Origin: CAZKRU01 sp964555235
GTDB lineage: Bacteria > Verrucomicrobiota > Verrucomicrobiia > Methylacidiphilales > CAMAQI01
Direction: 5' to 3'
Length of the DNA stretch: 64,000 nt
NCBI GenBank assembly: GCA_964555235.1
Contig: CAZKRU010000001.1
Coordinates: forward strand, 58,089 to 122,088
Shown: piece after piece, positions 8,755 through 16,317 of the stretch
How the letters are laid out: every line of letters starts with the position of its first letter
Numbering within the stretch: the stretch's first letter is position 1
The notes under the pieces: model-generated
Seen by the model: the letters and a program-made list of their open reading frames with translations, nothing else
Databases searched by the model: none
Told to the model about the DNA's origin: nothing
Translations under genes and position numbers: made by a program

Positions 8755-9542
8755 AGCGAATGCTTCTGGGTGAATTTCTCGGCACCGCGCTTCTGGTTTT
8801 CTTTGGATGCGGATCCGTCGCTGCTGCGGTCACCACCGGAGCTCAAGTCGGAATTTTCGAAGTCGCCATTGTTTGGGGACTTGGAATTGCAATTGCGATC
8901 GGTCTCACCGCACCCCTCAGCGGAGCGCATTTAAATCCTGCCGTCACACTCGCTGCGGCGATTTGGAAGAAATTCCCTTCGCGCCTTCTCCTCCCGTATT
9001 GGTTCGCCCAGCTGACTGGGGCCTTTTTCGCGGCCATTCTCCTACATCTCATCTTTTCTGATTCGATTCATACGTTTGAAAAGAGACAGGGAGTGATTCG
9101 AGGAACTCCTGGAAGCGAAGCCAGCGCGATGGTTTACGGTGAATACTTTCCCAATCCCGAAGGAAAAGCACTGACTCCTGACTCCCGTGAACGAATGACG
9201 GCGTCACGCGCTTTTTTTGCCGAAGTCGTTGGAACGGCGCTGTTGGTTCTGGTGATTTTCGGCCTCGAATCCGGATCCCCTCCGGTCTATCCACCCGGAT
9301 TTCGACCCGTCCTGATTGGACTCACGGTAACCCTTTTGATTTCCCTCTTGGGACCACTGACAATGTGTTGTCTCAATCCCGCTCGAGATCTCGGACCGCG
9401 CCTCTTTTCGAGTCTGGCTGGATGGGGATCCATTCCATTCACCGTCAATGGAAGCGGATGGCTCACTGTTTACCTGATCGCCCCGCTTTTGGGTGGAGTT
9501 TTGGGAGGAGCAATTTTCCAAAGACTCCTCGCTGAAAAGTAA
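8751..9542 (+). CDS. MIP-family aquaglyceroporin, probable arsenite channel (AqpS-like)
   Basis: A 263-residue inner-membrane channel of the major intrinsic protein family. Both half-repeats are present: HLNPAVT in the first half and CLNPARD in the second, the two NPA motifs that line the pore, with six hydrophobic helices. The extra ~45-residue loop between the halves (FEKRQGVIRGTPGSEASAM and following) and Asp after the second NPAR favour a glycerol-type channel over a water-specific one. The four-base overlap with arsC is the strongest clue to function: in Sinorhizobium meliloti AqpS lets arsenite made by ArsC flow out down its gradient, replacing an ArsB or Acr3 pump. No pump gene is visible here. 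A glycerol facilitator role is the alternative. Confidence 0.88.
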   Translation: MKRMLLGEFLGTALLVFFGCGSVAAAVTTGAQVGIFEVAIVWGLGIAIAIGLTAPLSGAHLNPAVTLAAAIWKKFPSRLLLPYWFAQLTGAFFAAILLHLIFSDSIHTFEKRQGVIRGTPGSEASAMVYGEYFPNPEGKALTPDSRERMTASRAFFAEVVGTALLVLVIFGLESGSPPVYPPGFRPVLIGLTVTLLISLLGPLTMCCLNPARDLGPRLFSSLAGWGSIPFTVNGSGWLTVYLIAPLLGGVLGGAIFQRLLAEK

Positions 9543-9549
9543 TGCTGCG

Positions 9550-9939
9550 TCAAATCAACTGAAACGCGGCCTCTCTTAGTTCATTTAATGCCATCCGCAT
9601 CCTCTCCAAATCCTTCAGCTCTCCTCTTGGAGTTTCACTCTCAGCACCATCAATCAACGCTCGAATGGTTTTTTGAAGACTCGCAATGTCGAGTTCCAGA
9701 TGTGCATAGAAAATATAAAAAATCTCCTGCGTCCTCGGAACATCATCAGGTCGAATGGAGTCATCAACAAGAACTTGAATCTGGTCAACCGTCGTGATGA
9801 TAAACCTTAAATGAGCTTCACGATTACTGTTCGCCTCAGCATCTTCCAAGAGAAGCTCGGAAAACCCTCGAATGATTCCCAAAAAATTTCTCAACTGATG
9901 ACGCCCCCGTCGATACTTCAGTTTCAACTCCTCGCTCAT
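9550..9939 (-). CDS. Stand-alone histidine-kinase dimerisation/phosphoacceptor-like protein
   Basis: A 129-residue, all-helical protein. Residues 13-31 (RHQLRNFLGIIRGFSELLL) match the H-box of HisKA kinases, usually HELRNPL..ILGFAELL, with His14 at the phosphoacceptor place. The C-terminal half (helix with LDIASLQKTIRALIDG, then ELKDLERMRMALNELREA) would complete a long four-helix bundle. There is no ATP-binding domain (no N-box or G-boxes) and no receiver, so it cannot phosphorylate itself. It could be a histidine phosphotransfer protein, a partner that hetero-dimerises with a kinase, or a remnant. It converges on the aquaporin gene with a seven-base gap and diverges from the ECF sigma operon. 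Function is inferred only from the H-box. Confidence 0.6.
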   Translation of the reverse strand: MSEELKLKYRRGRHQLRNFLGIIRGFSELLLEDAEANSNREAHLRFIITTVDQIQVLVDDSIRPDDVPRTQEIFYIFYAHLELDIASLQKTIRALIDGAESETPRGELKDLERMRMALNELREAAFQLI

Positions 9940-10074
9940 TGAGCGTCACTATGCCGAGCCCTCCGCCTCGAGCAAGAAGATAGCCTCCAAAAAATTCCGA
10001 AAACTTGGCGTGAGAGGCATTCTTCCAAAGTCCTGGATTGATTCTGATTCAACTCCTGCTTAGGATACGCTCCC

Positions 10075-10689
10075 GTGATCGAACCGCCACCGGCCCCCTC
10101 CTCTCCGGAACAGGATCCCCCGGATGCGGAGCTCGTTCAACGAGCCCAGCAAGGGGATCCCTCGGCATTTGACGACCTCGTCCGTCGCTATCAGAAGCGT
10201 CTCTACAGCGTCATCCACAACATGACACATCACCATGCAGACACAGAGGACATCCTTTACGAAACCTTTCAGAAGGCTTACCAAAACATTCACGGATTCA
10301 AGGCCCAATCCGGATTTCACACCTGGCTCTACCGGATCGCCATTAACCGGAGTCTCAATTTTATTCGCTCCCGAAAGAATAAAATTCATATCAGCTTAAA
10401 TGACGACGAAAGCGATACCGCTCCCCCTTTGGAAATCCAGGATGAAACGGCCGCTCAAGACCCGGAACAGCAGCTTGCCCTTCAAGAATTACAAAATAAA
10501 TTGAACGAATCGCTCCAGAAACTGTCTGAAGAGCATAGAGCTGTGGTAAATCTTTTCGACATACAAGGCCTGAGTCACGCGGAAATCGCCAAAATTATGG
10601 ACTGTTCCGAAGGAACCGTTCGCTCCCGACTCTTTTATGCACACAAACAGTTGCAAAAATCTCTCAAATCGTATATAAATCAGGACTAA
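10075..10689 (+). CDS. ECF-family RNA polymerase sigma factor
   Basis: A 204-residue sigma-70 factor starting at GTG (TAGGAT upstream). Region 2 spans residues ~22-95 (ELVQRAQQGDPSAFDDLVRRY, then DTEDILYETFQKAYQNIHGF, then FHTWLYRIAINRSLNFIRSR), and region 4 spans ~145-195 (LSEEHRAVVNLFDIQGLSH, then EGTVRSRLFYAHKQL). The linker is acidic. It redirects RNA polymerase to a stress or envelope regulon. The next two genes are a single-span membrane protein and a periplasmic HtrA homologue, the arrangement of RpoE-RseA-MucD type envelope-stress operons, so control by membrane anti-sigma sequestration is likely. Confidence 0.93.
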   Translation: MIEPPPAPSSPEQDPPDAELVQRAQQGDPSAFDDLVRRYQKRLYSVIHNMTHHHADTEDILYETFQKAYQNIHGFKAQSGFHTWLYRIAINRSLNFIRSRKNKIHISLNDDESDTAPPLEIQDETAAQDPEQQLALQELQNKLNESLQKLSEEHRAVVNLFDIQGLSHAEIAKIMDCSEGTVRSRLFYAHKQLQKSLKSYINQD

Positions 10690-10693
10690 ATCA

Positions 10694-11170
10694 ATGAACC
10701 AACCAGAATCCACCCCTTCGCTTCAGAAATTATTGGCTTACAAGCGCTTGGATATGCCAAGTTCTGCTTATTTTAACGGGGTTGTTTCCGAGTTTCATCG
10801 TCGCCAACGCGCGAATTTCCTTCAACCAAAGTCCACTTGGTCCACTTGGATGGAATCTCTCTCAGATATAATCTTCTTTCAACCGGCCCGATGCCTTCAG
10901 ATGGCGAGCGTGACCTGCGCTTTGATCACTCTGACAGTGGTTGGACTTTCTCATGCGTGGAACTCTCCCACGGGCGACCTCTTTGCCACTCACATCCCAT
11001 CGATTTCTGAAGAACACTATCTCGTTTCAAACGCTTCGGAGACCTTGGCCACTCTAGAGCTCAGCCCGAAGCTCGAAATGGTCGCCTCCCTTCAAGACTC
11101 CGATTTGGAGCGGGCTCAATACGTCTTGAACGAAGCGCCTGCCGCCTACGATGCGGTCATGGCGTTTTAA
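10694..11170 (+). CDS. Single-pass membrane protein, candidate anti-sigma factor
   Basis: A 158-residue protein starting four bases after the sigma gene ends. Residues 1-65 are hydrophilic and cytoplasmic by prediction, a hydrophobic helix lies at ~68-88 (CLQMASVTCALITLTVVGLS), and the C-terminal ~70 residues would be periplasmic. Position and topology match RseA-like anti-sigma factors, but there is no zinc-binding HxxxCxxC motif and I recognise no family. Its 3' end overlaps the start proposed for the HtrA homologue by 20 bases. Function is inferred from context. Confidence 0.6.
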   Translation: MNQPESTPSLQKLLAYKRLDMPSSAYFNGVVSEFHRRQRANFLQPKSTWSTWMESLSDIIFFQPARCLQMASVTCALITLTVVGLSHAWNSPTGDLFATHIPSISEEHYLVSNASETLATLELSPKLEMVASLQDSDLERAQYVLNEAPAAYDAVMAF

Positions 11171-12230
11171 TCACCGCATGATCCTCTCCTTCTCACGCTC
11201 CTCGATGGTTTTAGGGGCGTGGTTTTGTCTCGGTTTCTCCGCACTCACCGCTCAAGGCGTCTTCGAGTCGATCGGGCAGGAAGTTAATAACCTCTTTGAA
11301 AAAGTAAAACCCTCCATCGTCAAAATTCGCTCCGATAACGGTCTTCTCACGCTCGTCGGCAGCGGTTTTTATATTGATCAAAAGGGGACGATTTTAACCA
11401 GTGCCATGATTGTGGCTGACGATACCGCAACATCGGTGGAATTGGATGGAGTCAAGTTGGATGCACAGGTCATTGGAAAAGATGTTCGCAGCGGACTTGC
11501 CCTGCTCCGCGTTTATAATGATGGCAAAACTCCGTTTCTGACGTTTGGGAATTCCTCACAACTCAAACCGGCCACTGCCGTGGTCGGAGTCGGGTATCCC
11601 TACAATCTTCCCGTCGCCCCCAGCTTCGGACTCGTCGGCGGCTTTGATGTTCAATATCTCAACCGATTTTTTGCAACCACCCATATCCGCGTCAATCTCC
11701 CCATCAGCCCCGGTCAGGTCGGCGGCCCGCTCCTCAACACCAAGGGAGAAGTCATTGGGATTATGGTGATGTCCGTCGAAAATGGAAAATCCTGTTACGC
11801 CCTCCCTTCGCTCGCCGCACAAAAAATTATCAACGAGCTCCAAACGACCGGAGCCGCACGGCAAGGCTGGGTCGGTGTCGGTGTTGCGGATCGGAACCCG
11901 GCGGAACCGAACCAAGGCGTCATGATTTCAAAACTCTTCGATCACTCTCCTGCCCCGCAAAGCGGCCTTCAAATCGGTGACGTGCTTCTACGCATTGGCA
12001 CCAAAGAAATCCGTCACCCATCCGATGTCATCGATGTTTCATTCTTCAGTAAAGTTGGCGAGACCCTTCCAGTGGTCGTCTCTCGAAGTGGCAAGGTCAT
12101 GAACTTCAAACTGGCCGTCCACGAACGCCCGACCTCCCTCCCTGCGGTCATTCGCACGGAAAACCCGACTCCCGCCCCCTCCACGACTTCTCCGATCATT
12201 CGTCTGAATGACTCCACCCTCTCGCACTAA
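11151..12230 (+). CDS. HtrA/DegP-like PDZ protein lacking the catalytic triad (pseudoprotease)
   Basis: A 359-residue exported protein; an ATG at 11178 is an alternative start that leaves a cleaner signal peptide (ILSFSRSSMVLGAWFCLGFSA). Residues ~50-230 follow the HtrA trypsin fold closely: GSGFYIDQKGTILTS, DVRSGLALLRV, ISPGQVGGPLLN. But the three catalytic places are all changed: His in ILTNxHV becomes Met86, Asp in TDLA becomes Gly115, and Ser in GNSGGP becomes Val190. A PDZ domain follows (~238-325, RQGWVGVGVADRNP, then GLQIGDVLLRIGTKEI). It should bind peptides without cleaving them. Third gene of the ECF operon, so a sensing or chaperone role in envelope stress is likely. An ATG 20 bases before the end of the preceding gene suggests coupling. 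Confidence 0.85.
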   Translation: MRSWRFNHRMILSFSRSSMVLGAWFCLGFSALTAQGVFESIGQEVNNLFEKVKPSIVKIRSDNGLLTLVGSGFYIDQKGTILTSAMIVADDTATSVELDGVKLDAQVIGKDVRSGLALLRVYNDGKTPFLTFGNSSQLKPATAVVGVGYPYNLPVAPSFGLVGGFDVQYLNRFFATTHIRVNLPISPGQVGGPLLNTKGEVIGIMVMSVENGKSCYALPSLAAQKIINELQTTGAARQGWVGVGVADRNPAEPNQGVMISKLFDHSPAPQSGLQIGDVLLRIGTKEIRHPSDVIDVSFFSKVGETLPVVVSRSGKVMNFKLAVHERPTSLPAVIRTENPTPAPSTTSPIIRLNDSTLSH

Positions 12231-12239
12231 TCAAGACTG

Positions 12240-12282
12240 AAATTAAAAACCCTCTGTCTTCTCTGCGAACTCTGCGCGAGTA
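12240..12282. repeat. Half-copy of the GCAGAG word-repeat palindrome family
   Basis: Between two converging genes. Contains CTCTGCGAACTCTGCGCGAG, identical in style to the right arm of the full palindromes at 14004, 27543 and 59154, but the left arm is missing. Confidence 0.6.
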
Positions 12283-12297
12283 AAAGCATCGGGAGAT

Positions 12298-12840
12298 TTA
12301 CGACATTCCGAGACGCTTTTTTCCCTCGGGAGAAATCATCGAAGGATTCCAGGCCGGCTCCCAAACGACTTCGACCTGTGCCTCCACAATTCCCGGCAAC
12401 GTCAAAATTTTCTCGCGCGCATCCGCCGCAATCGCAGGCCCCATACCACACCCTTGCGCCGTCAGGGTCATCTTGACGTTCACTTGAATTCCTTTGTCTC
12501 CCGGATTCAACTCCAAACTGTAAATCAATCCGAGATCGACAATATTGACCGGAATTTCCGGATCGTAACAACTTTTCAACTGCTCCCAAATATCTTCTTC
12601 CTTCACCGCACCACTGGCGACGGGTGTCGAAGCGGAAACCTTTTCTTTTCCCAATGCATCTGCGTCCTGCCCGCTAATCCGATAAAGCCCCGGCTGCGTC
12701 GGAACCGTCACCGTATAGGAACCGCCAAGTCCTTGGGTAATCGTAACCGATGTTCCCGCAGGAAGTATCAACTTTTGACCGCTCGGAATTTGAATTACTT
12801 CAATTTCCCGACTCAACGCAATGGATTCACCTGATGACAT
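12298..12840 (-). CDS. sufT: Fe-S cluster assembly protein SufT (MIP18/DUF59 family)
   Basis: A 180-residue protein. The N-terminal ~65 residues (VIQIPSGQKLILPAGTSVTI, then GSYTVTVP) form the beta-rich extension found in the longer SufT type. Residues ~80-170 are the MIP18 domain: EEDIWEQLKSCYDPEIPVNI, VDLGLIYSLEL, and TAQGCGMGPAIAADAREKI, with the conserved Cys in GCGMG. SufT helps mature Fe-S proteins when demand is high. No other suf gene is in the window; nadA, whose product needs a 4Fe-4S cluster, is 1.2 kb away but that need not be meaningful. It faces the pseudo-HtrA gene across a short spacer containing a repeat. Confidence 0.88.
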   Translation of the reverse strand: MSSGESIALSREIEVIQIPSGQKLILPAGTSVTITQGLGGSYTVTVPTQPGLYRISGQDADALGKEKVSASTPVASGAVKEEDIWEQLKSCYDPEIPVNIVDLGLIYSLELNPGDKGIQVNVKMTLTAQGCGMGPAIAADAREKILTLPGIVEAQVEVVWEPAWNPSMISPEGKKRLGMS

Positions 12841-12996
12841 AAATCAATTCTCCTTGGCAGCGACCCTAACGGGCCTTGAAAACAAATGCAATGCGAACCC
12901 TTGAAGGAACTGTGGTTAAAAACTCAAAAATCACTCTCTATCAAAAACTTTGAACATTTTCTCTCCCCCTCCTGTCTAACCTTTTGTCTATTATTA

Positions 12997-13065
12997 GCGG
13001 ATGCCTGTTTTCCTCCTTGGGGCTTGGTGGCCTCATCCTCCTTAAACAGGCATCCGCTCTTTTTT
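12997..13065 (+). terminator. Strong hairpin with T-run upstream of a secreted-protein gene; possible leader attenuator or small RNA end
   Basis: A perfect 14-bp stem (GCGGATGCCTGTTT at 12997-13010 with its complement at 13044-13057) encloses a 33-base loop that can form a small inner helix (GGGGC/GCCTC), and is followed by TCTTTTTT. It has the form of a rho-independent terminator on the plus strand, yet no plus-strand gene ends nearby: sufT upstream is divergent. It stands 40 bases before the start at 13105, so it would end a short leader RNA or a small RNA. Confidence 0.6.
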
Positions 13066-13104
13066 ACCATGGCACTTTTAAAATTCTGCGCTAAGTTTAT
13101 CTCC

Positions 13105-13953
13105 ATGAGGGACTTCCTTCTTTTACTACTTCTCAGTTCCAGCCTTGCCTGGAGCGCGGATGAGTCCTCCAAAGCCACCCCTTCGGAAAAGTCCGAAAAA
13201 GAGAAAAACTGGCTTCAAGAGACCCTCAAAGACCAACAACAAATGAGGGAGTCCCGTCAGGCTACTATGGACGAAAAGAAAAACCCGTACGAATCCCTGA
13301 GTAATACCAAAGAAGAGGGCCGACCGGTTTCGCTGTTAGATCGAAAAGAAAAAGCCCCTGCTCCAAAAACTCTCCCTACAAAATCTTCTGAGACAAGCCT
13401 CCGCGCGGATCCGCGAACTCCGAGCACCTACCGTCCAGCCATTTCTGGTTTCTCCAAGTTTTCGTCCGCCCCCCTACACGACTCACCCGATCGAAAAGAA
13501 TCCAATCCTCCAAGAAGCTCCGATTTAGCCAACGATCCATCCAACTCCGCACTCGATCCCCAAAATCCCTTCCAAATCCGGAAACCCCAGGAACTTTCCA
13601 ATCAACTCAATACCCGGCGCGATAATTTGAAGTTAGAAAATGCAGTGAATGTTCCACCTCCCACCCAGAATCTAGATCCCAACAATCCCTACACCCGCAA
13701 TCCGCTTGATCCGAAAGAGCGACAAAACTCCGGAAATTTTAATAGTGATCGATTCACTTCCGTCAACATTACCCCGAGCACGCTCCCCAACCAGCATTCC
13801 ATCAATTCTCCCTCAGCCCCCAAACCGCCCGTGAATCCCTCACTGAATTTCCGACCGGCCAATCAAGACCCAATGAATCGCAATCCCCTCTGGAATCAAA
13901 ACGGGGTAAACAAATCCCGGATTCCCGACCCCAACGATTATTTGAGACGATAG
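13105..13953 (+). CDS. Secreted Asn/Pro/Ser-rich protein of unknown function
   Basis: I place the start at the ATG at 13105, which gives a textbook signal peptide (MRDFLLLLLLSSSLAWS, then ADESS); the frame is open upstream to 12886 but that would run through the terminator-like hairpin. The mature ~265 residues are low in complexity: a charged coiled segment (EKSEKEKNWLQETLKDQQQM), then a disordered tract with many N-P steps (LDPQNPFQIRKP, LDPNNPYTRNPLDPKE, MNRNPLWNQN). No domain is recognisable. It resembles disordered envelope-associated proteins of PVC bacteria; no function can be assigned. Confidence 0.6.
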   Translation: MRDFLLLLLLSSSLAWSADESSKATPSEKSEKEKNWLQETLKDQQQMRESRQATMDEKKNPYESLSNTKEEGRPVSLLDRKEKAPAPKTLPTKSSETSLRADPRTPSTYRPAISGFSKFSSAPLHDSPDRKESNPPRSSDLANDPSNSALDPQNPFQIRKPQELSNQLNTRRDNLKLENAVNVPPPTQNLDPNNPYTRNPLDPKERQNSGNFNSDRFTSVNITPSTLPNQHSINSPSAPKPPVNPSLNFRPANQDPMNRNPLWNQNGVNKSRIPDPNDYLRR

Positions 13954-14003
13954 CGACCGCAATTCAGATATTTTCGCATTGAATCAGATACCTCGATCCG
14001 TCC

Positions 14004-14070
14004 TCGCGCAGAGGTCGCAGAGTACGCTAAAAATTTAAAAACCTCTGCGGTCACTGCGAACTCTGCGCGA
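14004..14070. repeat. Word-repeat palindrome, GCAGAG family
   Basis: Arms TCGCGCAGAG and CTCTGCGCGA enclose further diverged copies of the same word (GTCGCAGAG, CCTCTGCGG). The element lies between converging genes, so it could end transcription from both sides, but the loop is AT-rich rather than flanked by a T-run. Confidence 0.75.
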
Positions 14071-14077
14071 AAAAAAA

Positions 14078-14998
14078 TCAGCGGCTCCACTCAAGCATTC
14101 GCTCAATCGGGATCCGCGCTTTTTCCATGATCTCCGTCGGAAGCGTGACTTCAGGCCCGCCCGTCTCGAGCGAGTGAACTAACTTTTCCAACGTAATTTT
14201 TTTCATGTAACGACAATCCGCGCAAGCGCACCGATCGGTCGGCCCCGCCAGAAAGGTCTTCCCGGGAATCTCACGACGCAATCGATGAAGCATTCCCGAT
14301 TCCGTGACGATGATAAATGATTTTGCCTCATGGTTCTTGCAGAACGTCACCATTTTTTCGGTGGAGCAAACTTCGTCCGCCAACAACCGCACCGCACGAT
14401 CACATTCCGGATGCGCCACGATCGGAGCCTCCGGATGCGTCTCACGGATTTTACTGATGCTTTGGTGGGTAAACTCGATATGAACGTAACAATTTCCCTG
14501 CCAAAGTCGCATCGGACGCCCCGTCTGCTGCATCACCCACTCCCCTAAATTTTGATCCGGCACAAAAAGAATTTCGCGGTCCTTCGGAATTCGCTCCACC
14601 ATCCGCACTGCATTCCCCGAAGTACAAATGACATCGGTTCGAGCCTTCACCGCTGCCGTACAATTAATATAGGCCACCGTATAGAGCCCCGGATGCTTCG
14701 CCTGATACGCCGCCAATGCCTCAGCTGGACAGGAATCCGCAAGAGAACAGCCCGCTTCCAGATCCGGGATCACCACCCGTGTCGAGGGATTCACCACCTT
14801 GGCCGTCTCCGCCATGAAGTGAACTCCACAAAAAACAATTGATTCGGCCTTTGCTGATTGAGCCTGATATGAAAGCCCCAGCGAATCCCCCACAAAGTCC
14901 GCCACCTCCTGGATCTCGGCCTCCTGATAATTATGGGCCAGAATGACGGCGTTTTTTTTCTTTTTAAGTTCCAGAACTTTTTGCTGCAGGGCATTCAT
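14078..14998 (-). CDS. nadA: Quinolinate synthase A
   Basis: Condenses iminoaspartate with dihydroxyacetone phosphate to quinolinate in NAD synthesis, using an oxygen-sensitive 4Fe-4S cluster. About 306 residues from the ATG at 14998, which overlaps the stop of lspA (ATGA); a longer frame begins at 15049. Family motifs: AVILAHNYQEAEIQEVADFVGDS in pieces near the start, the three conserved Cys regions IVFCGVHFMAETAKVV, YINCTAAVKARTDVICTSGN and DRCACADCRYMKKITLEKL. The start overlap indicates co-translation with lspA. nadB and nadC are not in the window. Confidence 0.95.
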   Translation of the reverse strand: MNALQQKVLELKKKKNAVILAHNYQEAEIQEVADFVGDSLGLSYQAQSAKAESIVFCGVHFMAETAKVVNPSTRVVIPDLEAGCSLADSCPAEALAAYQAKHPGLYTVAYINCTAAVKARTDVICTSGNAVRMVERIPKDREILFVPDQNLGEWVMQQTGRPMRLWQGNCYVHIEFTHQSISKIRETHPEAPIVAHPECDRAVRLLADEVCSTEKMVTFCKNHEAKSFIIVTESGMLHRLRREIPGKTFLAGPTDRCACADCRYMKKITLEKLVHSLETGGPEVTLPTEIMEKARIPIERMLEWSR

Positions 14999-15474
14999 CG
15001 TGGAGGAGTAGCTTTGCGGATTCCAGAAATTTGTCGAATCAGAATCCACCCAATACTGATACAGATCAAACTGTCCGCCACATTAAACACCGGCCAGTGC
15101 CACCCTTGATAAAACCAGTCCACAAAATCGACCACATACCCGTGCCGCAAGCGATCCAGCCAATTCCCGAAAGCTCCCGCCACGATCATCCCCCCCAGCA
15201 CATTGACCTCTGTTTGACGCCAATCCAAATCTCGAGCGACCCACCAGCCTAGCCCCAGAATGAGAACCGTCATCACCGCAAGTCCCGAATTAAATCCCTG
15301 CATCATCCCAAAGGCAATTCCGGTATTCTCCACATAAGTCCAATTCCAAAACCCTGGAATCACCACAACCGATGAACGAGGACGCAGCCATTCCATCGCC
15401 CATACCTTGGTCCACTGATCGATCACCACCGCCAGCCCGCTCACAATCCAGAAGATCGCTTTTGGTTTAAACAT
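14995..15474 (-). CDS. lspA: Lipoprotein signal peptidase (signal peptidase II)
   Basis: Inner-membrane aspartic protease that removes signal peptides from diacylated prolipoproteins. 159 residues with four hydrophobic segments. The catalytic Asp pair is in GNWLDRLRHGYVVDFVDW; the first conserved block is VIDQWTKVWAM and the second WTYVENTGIAFGM. Length is typical. It precedes nadA with a four-base overlap, an unusual but clear coupling of unrelated functions. Confidence 0.94.
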   Translation of the reverse strand: MFKPKAIFWIVSGLAVVIDQWTKVWAMEWLRPRSSVVVIPGFWNWTYVENTGIAFGMMQGFNSGLAVMTVLILGLGWWVARDLDWRQTEVNVLGGMIVAGAFGNWLDRLRHGYVVDFVDWFYQGWHWPVFNVADSLICISIGWILIRQISGIRKATPPR

Positions 15475-15535
15475 CTATCCTGATCCAAGCGGGTATTGAA
15501 AAGAATTTCAACCGTAAGAATGGATTTTTTAATCA

Positions 15536-15603
15536 GGAACTCACGAACTCAAGAAAAATCGAGTGATCCCGTCTGATTTTTGTTTCTTGAGTTCCTGAGT
15601 TCC
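15536..15603. repeat. Word-repeat palindrome, GAACTC family
   Basis: Left arm GGAACTCACGAACTCAAGAA is built from GAACTC repeats; the right arm TTCTTGAGTTCCTGAGTTCC is its imperfect complement. Located between the start of lspA and the end of the response regulator gene. Confidence 0.75.
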
Positions 15604-15639
15604 AGATTTACTTGAGGCCATGAGATTTCTTAAAATGCT

Positions 15640-16317
15640 CTAAAGAATCGTCAAAGGAACACTGCTCTCAATAATTCCTGCTCCAATCGCATAACGAGTC
15701 AGTCCCGCCGTATCATGAATATCAAGCTTCTCCATAAGGTGCTCACGATGCTTCTCAACCGTCTTAATACTAATCCCAAGTTCCGAAGCCGTTTGCTTAT
15801 TAGCCTTCCCTTCAGCAATCAATTGAAGGACTTCCATTTCTCGCGAAGTCAGTTGCGCCGCTTTTTGATTAACCACGCCCTTGCGGTTTGGCGTTTGGGG
15901 GTTGAGACGATTAAACCGTTTGGAAATGGAGGGACTAAAAAATGTTTTTCCCCTGTGAACTTCACGAATCGCCTGACACACATCTTGAGACGAGGTTTGC
16001 TTGAGCAAAAACCCGACCGCACCGGAATCCGTTGCGTTTTTAACATACGCATCATCACTATGCGCAGAGAGCATCAGCACTTTGACGGCAGGGAGTACTT
16101 TGATCAATTGGCGAGTCGCCTCCAACCCATTGAGTCCAGGCATCGCAATGTCCATCAAGACCACCTCGGGATTAAGCTTTTTGGCGAGCGCAACCACTTC
16201 ACGTCCCTCTTTCGCTTCTCCAACGACTTCTAGGTCCGCTTCCATCTCGAGCATTTTTCGTAATCCTTCGCGCATAATCGTATGATCATCCGCCAGTAGA
16301 ATCGTAATTTGTTTCAT
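15640..16317 (-). CDS. NarL/LuxR-type response regulator
   Basis: A 225-residue two-domain regulator. The receiver domain (1-120) has the acidic pair in LLADDH, phosphoacceptor Asp56 in VVLMDIAMPGLNG and the Lys switch residue in FLLKQTSSQD. A GerE-type helix-turn-helix (~155-215, LTSREMEVLQLIAEGKANKQ, then GISIKTVEKHREHLMEKL) binds DNA. Its start overlaps the stop of the PAS histidine kinase gene, so the two should be a cognate NarX/NarL-like pair. Last gene of the KaiC cluster and the likely transcriptional output of the system. Confidence 0.93.
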   Translation of the reverse strand: MKQITILLADDHTIMREGLRKMLEMEADLEVVGEAKEGREVVALAKKLNPEVVLMDIAMPGLNGLEATRQLIKVLPAVKVLMLSAHSDDAYVKNATDSGAVGFLLKQTSSQDVCQAIREVHRGKTFFSPSISKRFNRLNPQTPNRKGVVNQKAAQLTSREMEVLQLIAEGKANKQTASELGISIKTVEKHREHLMEKLDIHDTAGLTRYAIGAGIIESSVPLTIL

